From contig NC_092310.1 in NCBI RefSeq assembly GCF_036785885.1, positions 124,001-188,000 of the forward strand: 64,000 nt of DNA, written 5' to 3'. The position numbers were made by a program, and so were the translations under genes. Below the pieces are notes generated by a model. That model saw only the letters and a list, made by a program, of their open reading frames with translations, ran no database searches and had not been told where the DNA came from. Below, piece by piece: positions 26,132 through 39,200 of this stretch. Numbering within the stretch: the stretch's first letter is position 1; each line of letters opens with the position of its first letter. The stretch comes from Coffea arabica (taxonomy: Eukaryota > Streptophyta > Magnoliopsida > Gentianales > Rubiaceae).

Positions 26132-26962
26132 ACTCTCGTATGCAAGGGTGCTATTGGGCTTGATGGAAATTGAGTTCAACTACTACCGTGACATGGACTT
26201 CTGGTCTACTACGACAACAAAGAATGTAACTAAAACTATGAACAATTTATCATGAATTCCCATAAAAAATATATAGTGAATACATAATTTGAAAAATAAA
26301 AAATTGATGTTATTGGATGTAATAAGTGGGAATAAAAGAAATAATGGCAATTAAAGAAAATTGCAATGTTATAACAATAAATAAGCAAAATACGGAAGCT
26401 ATGATGCCATTGATACGTCATTTCAAGTCCATTTCTTCCAAAGGTTAACAAAGGAAGAAAATTCCATATGTTATAACAATAAATAAATTAAAAGTGGAAC
26501 TTATGGTGCCTCAAATATATGACTTCACGCCCATTTGTTCCGAAGATCAAAACAGTAAGTGAATTACAAGATTGAGGTATGAAGAAAAAGATTCCTCATT
26601 CTTGAAGGTCATGATCAACAACAAAGCATTCCAATTTTGATGAAATTTTTTTTTTGTCATTCCAATGTTGTATATCTCGTTTCCGCTTATTAATACTATA
26701 GATGGTATCTTGGATTCTTGTAACTTGAAACTTACATAATATGGAATTTTCTATCAAAACAATTAACTTATAAGAACAAATAATTTATAATATCAACAAG
26801 AATGGAACAAATAGGAGACGTACACTGAAATTTTGAACAATGGTGTTATATACTTTTCAATCCTAAAAACACATATCTATACAATATATCAAAAATAATT
26901 TTAAATATACAAAAAGATACACCACCACCACCACCACTATCACCAAGTACCAAAAACACACC
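26132..26962. repeat. AT-rich spacer with a two-unit 102-bp imperfect tandem repeat
   Basis: Units 26366-26467 and 26468-26570 begin ATGTTATAACAATAAATAA and share a later segment with TCCATTT or CCCATTTG. Identity is only moderate, so the duplication is old. The remainder of the span shows nothing else except a short CAC run near 26925. Confidence 0.6.
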
Positions 26963-29870
26963 ATGTGACGATCCCACCTTTCCCTAGGGCGTACCCTAGG
27001 GTTTAACGGACCGCCTGTCTAACTCTCGTTAGGACTCACTCATTATTTGGGATAATATTATTCACAACTTCTTAACATAAATAAATCAACAGTTGTCAAA
27101 TTTGAAACATACAAATACATTTATTTCTGTCTCAAATTTTCATACAATCCCAAATACATCAAAAGATTGAACGACTAGTGTGAGTACAATTACAAAATTT
27201 TAAAAAACTAGACTATGTTAGTCTGTACAAGTCTCACGCCTAACTCGTACCCCTTGTAAGGAAAATAAAACTAATAGAGTGAAGTAAAACTCAGTGAGAT
27301 CCCAAATAGCAAGTTGACCAATAAGTACAAGTGACAATATCGTAATAGTAAAGTAGCGAGCGTTAACAAATCAAGAAAATGAGCAATAACACTTCGGATG
27401 ATCAAACATTAAATATTCAGCATTTCATGTAAAATGATACAGTTGCTCTTGTAAACTAGGTCCACCATAGCTTGATTATATAGTAGTTGACACTCCGTCA
27501 ACTTTCAAATAAGGTAACTAGTCCAGTAGTACACCATTTAACTCCAATCTCCATCCACCAACCAAATCCCTTACCAGGGCCGAACGTCAAAATAAACACT
27601 GGTGGTAATACTCGAGTATACCGATTAATCGAGAAGATAACACTTCACTCGACAAAAATTAAAGACCCAGGGTTCGTTATCGAATCGATCAAACCCTTGC
27701 CGGCTCGACTCGATTAACTAGCCACAGGGTTTCTGGAATTCCAGACAAAATACGAATCATATGCATATACATCAAGTCACTTTCAATCAATGAACAAGAA
27801 TATGGCACATTAGGACAAGTGCGATAAAGTACACTCTTACCCGATCAAACCAATCGCAATATCATTCGATCACATTGGTCAAATATTGAAAATAAGTATT
27901 AAGTTCAATCAGGTATTTGGAAGCACTCACCAAAGATTTAGTACTTCTTCGAATTACGTTCAGGTGTTACTCCTAGTTTGGAGTCCAAATCTGCAATAAA
28001 ACATCGTTTAAGAGCTTTGAAATCAACTAAAGTTCAAAACTTAAGCTTCTCGTTTAACGAACAACAAGTAATTGAAACTCATTTGGTTTCATGTCCTAGA
28101 AAACTCATGCTCGCTCTTTTAGTTTTGATAATAAAGTGAGTAAAACTTTGAAATTTCCATTTGAGTCGAAAATACGAGAATAACATATTTTTATTGGTCA
28201 TTACTTTCATTTTTTCCAAGGGTACGAGTTTCGGCCAAATTTCAACTTATATATTTCTACGAAAGTAGACTCGAATACCCTAAATAAATCAAGTTCAATT
28301 TGTCCTCAAATCTTCGCCCAAGTCGCGGGTACACACACCTAACTCTCGAGTGAAAATTTGGGTACATCATTTGTATTTCACTATTTTTCAGCCCTTTATG
28401 ACTTCATTATTTCCTCAATTCAACCCCAACTTCACATATAAACAATCTTAACACAATAGCCCTTCAAATAGGTTTAATGTCATACAATTACAAGACAAGT
28501 CTAGTAATGCGATCGAAAACCAATTTTAAAGGCAAATAGCTAAACAGCAGATTTGAAGTCTTATAGCATTTTGTTCACAAATGAAGCTACACTTATCAGG
28601 TTGGCATACACTTTATGCCATTTCGAAGCTAAGACATAGACCTACAAGTCTTATGAAAACATCGATAGCCAATTCATTTATTTTCAAGGTCAAAATATGC
28701 AATTTCAGAGAAAACAGAACACTACGTGTGCAAAAAGGGCATTTGGCAGTTAGGGGTAGTTCTATCATTTCACATGTTATAGTGTTTCGATTGAGCTGAA
28801 ATTTTATAGGCATCTATATAACTCCATTTCCTACAACTTTCATGTTTTGACCTAGATCTGATTCAGCCTCTATCATACTCGAATATACAGGTCAGAAACA
28901 GGACAGATTGGCCTACAATTTCTGGAATTTGATAATTCAATACTTGAAAATTACATTTATGTCTTGAATCACTATCCCAAGTCCCTATCCAAACTCATCA
29001 ACATCATATACTAGATAAAAATAATAATCACAACTGAAAATATCAAAACCCTAGCTAAACATTACACCGTATCATACAAAACTTAATAATTAACCGTTAT
29101 AAACCAAGATTAAGAGTTTCTATCCAAACTTTAGCAAGATTAAGAAGAGAAAAAGGAAAGACAGCTAAGATACCTTCCAAAAAATGCTTGTAGGTGAGAA
29201 TCACACCCCTTTCTTCCACAATTTTTACCATACAAAACTTTATAAGTACTAAAATGAAAGTTTAATAGGTTTGGATTGGGTGATTTCTCTCAAACTAAGA
29301 TGATTCAAGGTGGAAGTTGGAGTTTTCTCACTTGATTTATTCTCTCCTCAAGCTCGGCCAAAATGTGCAAAAATGAAGAGGAAATGAAGTGAATTTGGTG
29401 ATAAAAATGAAGGAAATTGGTTGGTCAAACAACCCTTGGATGGTTGCCACTTGTCACTCTAAGATTAAGTCTTAAAGTTGTCTTCTTTTTCCTTTATTTT
29501 TAGTCAACAATTTCGGCCCTCTCAACGCTGATTAAGGGGCTGATATTTATGAAATAATAATAAGGATATTAAGGTAATAAAGTGGTGGTCAAGTGGTGTA
29601 TTCAATCGGTAGCGAACGGTACATGTCGGTTCAAACTGATTTTTCTTAAATTGCGTGTACTAGAGTTTTAACTTATGATTCACTCATTTATGATTATTAC
29701 TTCTAAACATACATTTTCTCTTATCTAAAACCCACTCTTAATCACCAAATTGAGTACACACTCTACACCGATTATTCACTCTATCAAAAGACGCAAAACC
29801 CTAATGTACGATAACAAGAAAACGAAAGGAAAAACCCTTGATTTTATGTTTGATTGCAATTATTGAGAGA
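26963..29870 (+). mobile_element. LTR-type retroelement fossil, probably Ty3/gypsy (Tekay/Del-like)
   Basis: The left edge starts TGTGACGATCCCACC, and the following sequence (CTAGGGTTTAACGGACCGCC and AACTCAGTGAGATCCCAAAT) resembles long LTRs of chromovirus-type plant elements as I remember them. Orientation, right edge and target duplication are uncertain. No gag or pol frame is present, so it is a lone or truncated LTR and clearly broken. The span to about 29870 is an estimate. Age cannot be judged without a second LTR. Confidence 0.4.
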
Positions 29871-29893
29871 GTGAATGAATAGTAAGGCTATTA

Positions 29894-30279
29894 TAAAGGA
29901 ATAAAATTAAAATAAAAGAGAATTTTAAGAAAATATGAGAGACTTTACAAGTCCTCACAGCCCACCGCTCCTTCCCTCTCCCTCCTTCCTCCTCCATTCC
30001 CCTTTTCCTCATCTTCCTCCCCTCCCATCCTCCTTCCTTCCCATGCCTCTTTTGTTGCCTCCCTCGCCCTAGCGATGCCTTTTCCCTAAAGGAATAAAAT
30101 TAAAATAAAAGAGAATTTTAAGAAAATATGAGAGACTTTACAAGTCCTCACAGCCCACCGCTCCTTCCCTCTCCCTCCTTCCTCCTCCATTCCCCTTTTC
30201 CTCATCTTCCTCCCCTCCCATCCTCCTTCCTTCCCATGCCTCTTTTGTTGCCTCCCTCGCCCTAGCGATGCCTTTTCCC
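29894..30279. repeat. Perfect tandem duplication, 2 x 193 bp
   Basis: Unit one is 29894-30086 and unit two 30087-30279. I found no difference between them. Each starts TAAAGGAATAAAATTAAAAT, continues into a C+T-rich tract and ends GATGCCTTTTCCC. The event is either very recent or an assembly artefact. Confidence 0.95.
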
Positions 30280-30620
30280 ATCGCGACCAATTTTGGTCAC
30301 GAGCAAGGATCATTTTCTGGTCGTGACTCACGACTAGAGAGAGAGGAAGGGGAGAAGGGTAGCGGGAGAGGGTGGGAAGAAAGGAGTAAGAGAAGGGATG
30401 GTTAGGAGAGGAAGAGGGAGGAGAGAGAAGAGAAAGGAAGAAAGAGAGCAGTAAGAGGAGGGAATGAGGGAGGAGGAAGAAAGAGAGAGAGGGGGAGGGA
30501 ATGGGTGCTGGGGTAACGGTGGATGGTTGTAAGATTTTATAAAATTTTAAATATATTTCAAAAATATCATTAAAAATATATACAGTAAAAATTTTTCAAC
30601 TATATTATTATAATAAAATA
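29894..30620. mobile_element. Pyrimidine/purine-core repeat resembling the elements at 15.1 and 57 kb
   Basis: A C+T-rich tract (duplicated, see above) is followed by a short centre with inverted TCGCGACC and GGTCGTGAC motifs. A G+A tract of about 200 bases then leads into AT-rich sequence with a TACAGTAAAAATT stretch. The layout copies the elements at 15090-15680 and 56977-58272, but no terminal repeats could be fixed. The 81-codon Arg/Glu/Gly-rich frame is a by-product. Confidence 0.4.
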
Positions 30621-30625
30621 TTTTC

Positions 30626-30877
30626 GTTTGGATTAGTTGTTTTTGAGGTATTTTTAAAAAATTTTATTATAACAGAGTTTTTAGAGTATATTTTGGGATA
30701 TTTTTTACAAAATATTTCGAAATATTTAAGAGTAATAGAGTTTTTAAAATAATTTTGAAATATTTTTTAAATATTAAAAAAATTTTAAACTATTTTTTAG
30801 AGTATCTTTTGGAGTACTTTTTAAAAATTTTAATATTTAAAAAAATAGTTTTTGAAAAATTGAAGAATCCAAATTGT
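30626..30877 (+). mobile_element. AT-rich MITE-like repeat, copy 1 (5' of SPCS3)
   Basis: The left end CGTTTGGATTAG and right end complemented CAATTTGGATTC suggest terminal inverted repeats. A diverged inverted copy lies at 35695-35849, sharing CAGAGTTTTTAGAGTATATT. Inside there are only T/A-rich runs with repeated AGAGTA. No coding capacity. Confidence 0.55.
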
Positions 30878-31143
30878 AGTACCTTTTAGAGTAATTGAAA
30901 AATTGAAAAATTAGTTTTTGAAGTACCTTTTAGAGTAATAGATTGTGCTTATTAAAGGGGAGCAGAGTTTTTCGTTTGCTTCGTCCAAATTGTTGCACCA
31001 CTGCACCAACAGTGTAAGAAGCAGTGATACTGTGTACGCACGCCTACAGGCTAATACGCTGGGATTAATAGCTGGTCCCACAGCTAAAACCCACGAAGGA
31101 GAAAGAAGTAACATCAGAATTCACCACCGAAGAAGAAGAAACT

Positions 31144-31169
31144 GAGAGAGATAGAGAGAGAGAGAGTGG
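31144..31169 (+). repeat. GA-rich tract in SPCS3 leader
   Basis: A GAGAGATAGAGAGAGAGAGAG tract lies immediately before the start codon at 31177, presumably in the 5'UTR. Such GA tracts are common in plant leaders and can bind GAGA-binding BPC factors, but no function is shown here. Confidence 0.5.
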
Positions 31170-31176
31170 GGAAAAT

Positions 31177-34130
31177 ATGCATTCAATCGGGTATAGGGCC
31201 AATGCGCTGCTTACGTTCGCCGTCACCATTCTGGCGCTAATGTGCGCTATCGTCTCTCTCTCCGACAATCTCAACTCTCCCTCTCCCACCGCCCAAGTTC
31301 AAGTAATTGTGGCTTACCAAATCATTCCGATTTTTACTTCTACCTTTGCCGTTTTTTTTGGGGTAGATCTGATCTATCCTGTAGTTATAAGACGGCAATT
31401 GATAATTTTTTTCCTCGAATTTCACCGTTTCTGATTATCTGATTATTCTGTGGCGTTTTAGGTATTGAATATTAATTGGTTTCAGAAGAAACCCGACGGG
31501 GATGACGAGGTATTCTTCTTTGTATTTTTCCCTCTCTCGTCTTGTTCTCTTCACCCTACATATGTGTTTGCGCAAGTCGATTGGGAAAATCTATTCTATT
31601 CTTTTGAGGATTTAGTTCTAAATTTCTAGTCACCTAATGACCTGAATCTTTTCGATTGCTTAATTAATTATCGTAAATATACTTCGTTTGTTTATTTGAG
31701 TGTCCACTTGTATTCTATTCCTACCATCAACTTGTTTTCTGATTGGATGGGTTTTTAATTTTGGCTAGGGTTTTGGACTACACTAATTGAACGCTATCTT
31801 ATCTTAGAGGGCCTCTTTTCTCAGGGCAATGAATTTGTGGAACATTTGAACTGGATTTCATGAACGTTTAATCTATATCTTTATTTATCGATAAACGTGG
31901 GGTGGGCAGGTTACATGTGCAGACAAGCTTGTGAACCCATATATTATCTAATGTTCGTTCTATCTTTCAGCAATACCCTAAGGTGATCATCTTGGAAATG
32001 ATTGTTTCGTTTAAACCAAATTGATCACATGTTAACCGTGATCTCACTCGTCTTCCCTGTCCTCACTCCTAGCTCCTATAAATGCTTAACAGAGTTGTCT
32101 GTCAGGTTACATACAAATTTGAACCAAAAAGAAAAAATTGTCGGGTTATTTTTTCTGATTATTTTCTTACGATGAAAAGTTTTGTTTGCTACTAGCCAAT
32201 TTCACAATTCAGTGACAGTTGCATAGATGAGTAAAATTTCTTTTCTGTCGGACAAATTAAATGGGCCACTAGTTTTGAGCCCTATGAAATAGAGAATAGC
32301 AAATAGAATTAACATTATTGATGACTGATGGAAGTAAAAGATAGAACATCTTCAGTGTTGCCTGTCTCATCAAGTATCTGATCTTGGGTGTAGCATAAAT
32401 CTTAAGGAAGCTGTTGAGATCATTAACAGAACAAACTTATGTGAAGGAAGGCAATCCTTTAGGTTCCTGCTGTCTAATGTGTTTGCACTTTCATATTCTG
32501 CAGGTCAGCTTGACATTGAACATCTCTTCAAATTTACAGTCATTGTTTACATGGAATACAAAGCAGGTTTGCCAGCTCTTTTTGTTCTAGATCCATAATT
32601 TTAATCTGGTGTTAGCATCATTGAGCCAACAAGCATTATTTCTCAACATATCTTGTGTCTTTTCTGCCTTTTTCAGTATATTATAAGGGTTCTAATTTTT
32701 GGAGGAGAAAATAATTTAGTTAGGATTGTGCTTGAGGACTGCAATAAGGTATTTATCAGGGGTAGAAAGGATGGATAGCCACAGTAGAATGGGGGAATAT
32801 TGACAAAAAAAAAAAAACTAATTCTAGGAATTTCTTTTAGTAAACTTAATGGATACCCACAATGGTGGATCTGACCCAACCTCAAAAGCACTCAAAAACC
32901 CTTCACAACTTTTATCAGATTCACATATCTCTATTTGAAGATGTACATATTTCTTAAAATGTTTTCCATTGTTGTCTAGAATCTCCTCTTACTGTGAAAA
33001 GTTAGATTTTTCGAAGCATAAGATGATTCATGCTGTGACTCTCAGACAAGGTACGACATAGTTAGCACTGCAATCAAACAGGTGTCTGTGCACTGAATTC
33101 CTTAAATATGACTAAAAAATGATAAAGCTAAGTTTCTACTCAAATAGACTTCAGCAAGGCCTCTTATATTATGATCAAGTGCACTGTGAGTTAGATGCTT
33201 GAGCAATTTTTGAAAATCTTTAGTTGCTGTTAGCATCATGGATACTGAGTTAAGTTCCTGTTTCTTGTATATATATATCAGGATGGTGTTTTCACACTGC
33301 AGCTACATGTGATTTTTATTGCCTAAATAAAAAGAAACTTTATTGTTTATATGCAGGTTTTTGTGTTTGTGGCAGCTGAATATGAAACTTCAAAAAATGC
33401 ATTGAATCAGGTACCCATGTTTATATATATGTTAAGCAAAATAGTACCGATATGTTTCTCTTGCGCTTGCAATTTGGCATCTGGAGTATGCCTTGCATGT
33501 TTGTAACAAATTCGTGTAACAGTAATATCCATGCAAAACTGGTTTTAGCAATTTTGAATGCCACAAATTTGTGTTATGATCATAAAGATAAGTTAATTTC
33601 TGGCTTCTTGCATCTGTCATAATGCCATTTAGTGCATCTCCTCACCTAATTCTTCTGCTTTAGTAATCTTTTTGCTATCTTCACTCTTTCCTGTGAGTAT
33701 TCTTTGTCTTACCCTATATCTAGCTTAATGGGATGAAACTACTGCTTCATTGCTCGTCCAAGCATTATATGTTCAACCTGAAAACTTTAAAAGCTGCCCC
33801 TTGTGACTGATGGTGGTAGTTCTCTTTCATGCTCTCTCATGTTATCTGCTTTGAGCTAATTAGCACCATAAAAATATTAAACTTTGATTGTCTTAATCGT
33901 TTTGCTGCAACCATCAAATCGAAAATTTGCTACTGGTGAGTGCGTATTCTGATATAGCCTCTTGTCCCGCTGCACCTTTTTCCTGAGTATGAATAAACCC
34001 ATCCACTTCCCCCAGGGCTCAATGTAAACTTGTCTCAGTCATCTCCACTGTTGTTTCTTGGAAACTGACAGGGTCTGGCCTTCGTGTTTTAACTATTCTT
34101 GCTTATATGAATCCTTTAACCGGCTTGGAA

Positions 34131-34178
<48 letters not shown>

Positions 34179-34512
34179 AATGATGATGACTGATTTGAAT
34201 GCTACAACCGAAGGTATCTTTGTGGGATGGTATCATACCTTCCAAAGAGCATGCAAAATTCTGGATTCATACCACAAACAAGTATCGTTTCGTTGATCAG
34301 GTATTGTTGTGCTACTTTTATTGGATATTTGAGTTTATTTCCCGGATCATTTGTTAACTGAATGTTGTTCGTATTTGTATGTTTAGGGAAGCAATCTCCG
34401 GGGTAGGGATTTCAATTTGACATTGCATTGGCATGTGATGCCAAAGACGGGCAAGATGTTTGCTGAAAAAATTGTGATGTCGGGGTACCGGTTGCCGGAG
34501 GCTTATAGATGA
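31177..34512 (+). CDS. SPCS3: Signal peptidase complex subunit 3 (SPC22/23 type)
   Basis: This is a non-catalytic subunit of the ER signal peptidase, which removes signal peptides as proteins enter the ER. Exons are 31177-31302, 31462-31509, 32504-32566, 33357-33410, 34214-34300 and 34387-34512, all in phase 0 with GT-AG borders. They give 167 residues, the usual length for plant SPCS3. One N-terminal membrane helix (about residues 9-29, [19 protein letters not shown]) is followed by a luminal beta domain ([58 protein letters not shown], ending [10 protein letters not shown]). The N-glycosylation site NIS and the LFTWNTKQ motif are family hallmarks. The gene is complete. Confidence 0.95.
34134..34174. 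repeat. (TA)n microsatellite in SPCS3 intron
   Basis: About 20 uninterrupted TA units, about 40 bases before the fifth exon. The distance is short enough to sit between branch point and upstream intron sequence. Confidence 0.95.
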
Positions 34513-36180
34513 GGAGTTACTCCTATTTGACTTGCTGTACCTTTAGCTCTCCCTTATTGGGAGGTACAAGTGCCCAAAACAAATCAACAAAAGGGAAACA
34601 GGGTCGATTTTGAACACAAATCTTCTAGAATTTGATTTCATCGAAACTAGATTGTTAGACTTAATTTGATTTCTATAGTCTTGTAAGCAACCCAATTTAG
34701 GTCTTGTTATTTGTTAAAGTAAAAAAAAAAAAAGGAAAATGAAAAGTAAATTGTAAGGCTATGGGGAGAATTAAAATAAAAAAAGGACGTGACGTATTAC
34801 ATCATTGCTAGAATGCTAAGATCAGTCTCTGCACCGTAGCATCAAAGTAAATAAAATCTCGAATTCCGAACATTCGACCAGAGATTATTACCATCTTACC
34901 AACAAAGCCAAAAAAAGAAAAAGAAAAAAAGAGTTCACTGCTTAGCATGAATGAGATACGAATTGCATGACCCAATAAAAGCCAAATCTTGGAACGGCTG
35001 CTAAATAGCAAGGTTAAGCCATAAAGAGCGAACGGCATTTTAAAGGGGGGCTTGCGAAGTGAAGTAGTAACAATTCAAGAAGGAAAATCATGCCGGATGT
35101 AAACTAGTTTGCTCCATGATAGAGGAGACAGGGAATGAGTTAATTTGGTTGCTTTGTTGCACTGAAATTATTTTCATCTTGAAAGCATCTCAACTTTACA
35201 AGAAAATGAAAAAAAAATTATTTGTTGCTTTGTATCTTTGGTTAGGATAAGAAGTGTTAAATTACTTAAAATTATTGAATGATTCACAATACTTTTTTTT
35301 TTTTAAAAAAAAAATAACTTGCGATAATCTACAATCATGAGAATACCTTTTCGCACCAACTTAAAAATAATAAAAACAAGATTATACATAATTTTTAGCA
35401 TGTTGTATCTTTTGAAAATTCAAAAATATGTAACTTATTTATATAACTAATTTATAAAATTTCTTATATTAACTCAAAACACTTTACAGTAAATAAAATA
35501 TTATCTTTGTAACTTGCAAAAATTTCACATAAACTTTCAAATATTAACTCTTGGTATTTTGAAAATACACTATATTCTGTCCACTTAGAATAAACCTTCA
35601 TTTGTTATTAATATACTCACGTTTTAAAATTATGTTTAAATTGGGTTGTAAATGAAACAAAAAAAGTTAGAGTAAGAGTGGTAAGTGAGAATTTTCAAAA
35701 AATATCTCAAAATATATTTTAAAAATTCTTCTACTCTTAAATATTTTAAAATATTTTTAAAATATTTTTAAAAATATTTTAAAATATACTCTAAAAACTC
35801 TGCCACAATAAAATTTTTTAAAAACACTCTAAAAATAACTAATCCGAAGGGAAGGAGGGGTCCGGTAGAGTATATACTATGTAATCTATAAGACAAGACA
35901 AATGCTACAACCAATAGAGCGGACAGTGCACGGTGGCTTGGGGTTTTTGACCGTCGTGGCCAGTCGCGAGAGGCAGAGGGAGTTTGGAGCGGGAACTCGA
36001 AAGGTTTCATTCTTCAATTAAATCCTTTCAATTCAAACTGTATGCTGCTTTGCAGTAGTTGACGGGAACAGCAACATAATACTACTGCTAGTGATATCTG
36101 TACTTTCGAGTAATTAGTCGAAGAGCGAATTGGATCGGTCCAAATTTAGGCGCTGCCATTGGCCGGATTAGCATCCCTCT
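34513..36180. other. Spacer between SPCS3 and the glucosidase II beta gene
   Basis: The first about 200 bases are the likely SPCS3 3'UTR. The rest is AT-rich with an inverted MITE-like copy (listed separately). No gene was recognised; open frames of 76-80 codons on the minus strand match nothing known. Confidence 0.5.
35695..35849 (-). mobile_element. AT-rich MITE-like repeat, copy 2 (inverted)
   Basis: Read on the minus strand, it starts CGGATTAGTTATTTTTAGAG and aligns along about 150 bases with 30626-30780, sharing CAGAGTTTTTAGAGTATATT and ATATTTAAGAGTA. It is thus an inverted relative of copy 1 on the other side of SPCS3. The distal end is unclear. Confidence 0.5.
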
Positions 36181-36184
36181 CTGT

Positions 36185-36197
36185 GTATATATATATA
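36185..36197 (+). promoter_or_regulatory. Candidate TATA box of the glucosidase II beta gene
   Basis: A TATATATATATAG stretch lies 64 bases before the start codon at 36261, followed by a GAGAGAGAGTGAGTGAG leader-like tract. The position suits a short 5'UTR. Confidence 0.4.
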
Positions 36198-36260
36198 GTA
36201 CAAGTAAGAGAGAGAGTGAGTGAGTGAGGGCAGCGCAGTGGGAGTGACGAATTAAATAAC

Positions 36261-39200
36261 ATGAACAAGAAGAAGAAGATAGGAGGATTAAGAAGATTGT
36301 TTGAGATTAGTATTGTTATAATTATTGGGTGTATATGTGCGATCACCAGATCCGCTGCTGCTGCCGCCGCCAAGGACGACCAATTCCTACTCCTCCTCGG
36401 AGTTTCCCCACAAGGTCCGCCGTCTTCTACTTCATCTGCCTCCTTTCCTTTTCCGCAATTGATTGATTGATTGATTAATTAATTACTACTTGTCCATCTG
36501 TGTTAGTACGTTATCATTTCCCGGCTTTCTGTGTGTGTGTGTGTGTATGAACGTGTCGATGCGTGTGTTTGTTGCAGATGAGGATTATTACAAGGGATTG
36601 TTGTCTTCCCCTTCCTCTACCATCAAATGCAAAGACGGATCCTTCAAATTCTCCACCTCTCAGCTCAATGACGATTTCTGCGACTGTCCTGATGCCTCCG
36701 ACGAACCTGGTCTTTCTCTACTTGCCTTTCTCCTCCTTCACATGTTCTACTGCATTATTCATATCTCACCCCTTATTCCTTCCTTACTGCTACTACAACC
36801 AATATCTGTGCTGCTTTTCACAACTGTAGGTACATCTGCTTGTCCGAACGGCAAATTCTACTGTAAGAATGCTGGACATATTCCTTTCTCTTTGTACTCT
36901 TCCAGAGTCAACGATGGCATCTGCGGTTAGTTGACTATCTATCTTTTCTTATCCTTGTTTATGCTGCACTAGTATGATTTTTCTACTTGTTATATTTGTT
37001 CCCAAGTGCAGTGTTGTACCCAATATTTTCTGTAAGTTGTATGGTGGATGATGCCATGTGAGAAAGGTCTCATGGATTCGGCATGTAAAAATCTCCATAG
37101 TGTGTTATTACCAGTCATAGTCGCTGCCATATGATTGCTGTGCTACCTCATTATCCTTGCCTACGACTCTATTAAATTCCTTGTTTCAACTCCTAACGAT
37201 TGCCACCTTAGAGCAGATTGCTGTGACGGCAGTGATGAGTATGATGGTAAAGTTAAGTGCCCAAACACTTGTTGGGAGGCTGGCAAAGTAGCTAGAGAAA
37301 GGCTGAAGATGAAGATTGCTACCTATCAGCAAGGTGTCACCGTACGTAACCGGCTAGTTGAACAAGCCAAATTAGCAATAGCCAAAGAGGAGGCCGAGTT
37401 ATCCAAACTAAAAAACGAAGAGAAGATACTCAAGGGTCTGGTTGAACAACTTCAGGGTATGAATGCTCTCCTTTTCGCCTGATACGCTTATCATCATCCC
37501 ATCCACTTATCCTTTCTTATCAGTCACATCCCCTAATACTCAACCGAGTCTGCTAGTTACGTCCATTTTTGTAGTTGATCTTGTAATTACTTGTTGAAGT
37601 CTTGAAACATGATTTATTGAATCAAGCATGTCTTTAAGGAACCTGTAGCGTTTTCCCCTTTGAAGTTAAAGAGCGATGGATGTCCAACTTGAAAATTTTT
37701 TCACTACAACCAATTTGATGAAGACCTCTCAGTTGAAACAATTGACATCAAAGCCAAAGATACTGGATATGCATGGTTACTGGATTTTTTAGTACGCTTG
37801 TTTAGCTGTATGGCTTCTTTGTACATTTGGACTTTTGAGCAACTCCTTTTGGGTTGAATTCGGTCCTGCATGATATTTTCAAGTATTGTGAATGAGAAAA
37901 AGAGCCCCTTGTCACTCATTTCCTGAGAGGCAGATGAAATCACCTGTATGCATGTGGAATCTTCAATTAAGCTTCTATCATCTCACAATTAATGATAACG
38001 GTACTTTATAGATTGCTTCTCACTGTTTTGGAGGACTAGCTTTGGATTATTTAGTTTTGCTTCTCTTCCTGTAGAGCGTAAAGAACAGATAGAGAAGGCG
38101 GAGGAGAAGGAACGGTTACAAAAGGAAAAAGAGGACAAAGAAAGAAAAGAAACTGAGGAGGCTAATCTGAAAGAGAAACAAAATGGCGAACAAGTTGAAA
38201 GTTCAGAAGCAGATGCTCTAAAGAATGACATCCATGATAAGATTGGCGAACAAGTTGAAAGTTCGGAAGCAGATGCTCTAAAGAATGAGATGCATGATAA
38301 GATTGGCCTATTGGGAGACTCTTCTTCATCTCAGGTCATAAGGAACAACCTATTGTGCTCTAAATGGATTAATTATGTTACATGGTGGAGAGAGAAACAT
38401 AAATAAGTTCATTAATGATTGACATTGTGCAATGAAAACCGATTTTTGTTTTCTATGTGATAAACTACAGCAGGCATGACATGGTAGACATGAATAATGT
38501 CATGTCTAGAAGATGTTGATAAAGTACAAGTTATATGCTAGATATCTGTACCTTTGAACAGTAATTCTCTTGGTGGAATTATTTTCTGTGAAGTTATTAT
38601 TTTTCTCTGGGGTGGTGATATCTTTGTTGCAAGTGCACTAGTTTGTGTTGCATATTAATGGATGTGTTTTTAAACGGGTGTTTGTTGTGGTCATTATTTT
38701 GTGAGAAGTGATGCAGTTTGTACTGCATATGATGACTTGGGTATTTGTATGTTGTTTATTGGAGAGTTTTTTGTATCCCTCACATTTTGGGCTTCTCATA
38801 GGATGTAATGGAGGGCCATGGAGATTCTGAGAGTGAAGCTCAGCACGGTGAATTTGATGTTAAGGAAGAATCTCCAATTGGTGATGTAAAACCGCTGCAA
38901 GAGGATTCTTTGCTGGTATAGTTTATTCCAACGACATATTACTTTAAGGGTTTCTGGAAACTTGAATATAAAGGGCTTGACTTTATTCTGGATGTGTCCT
39001 TTCACAATGTATAGCATGCCACAGAGAAAGAGGAACAGTTGACAGTTGATGGTCAACCCGGTCTTGATACTGGAAATCAGGTATGGCCACTGTGCTTGAG
39101 TTTTGCTCTTCTGATTATTCTTCAGTCAGAAAATTATTCTACCGAGATACATTTTCTTACCATGTTCAAAAGGAATGGATTGTGTTTTGGCCTTAAAATG

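Noticed and set aside
30086-30331. 81-codon Arg/Gly/Glu-rich frame on the minus strand
   Set aside because: It spans the duplicated C+T tract, is low complexity, and has no domain or start context.
35768-36010. 80-codon minus-strand frame with basic N-terminus
   Set aside because: It runs into the AT-rich MITE-like copy, and no homologous family or splice support was seen.
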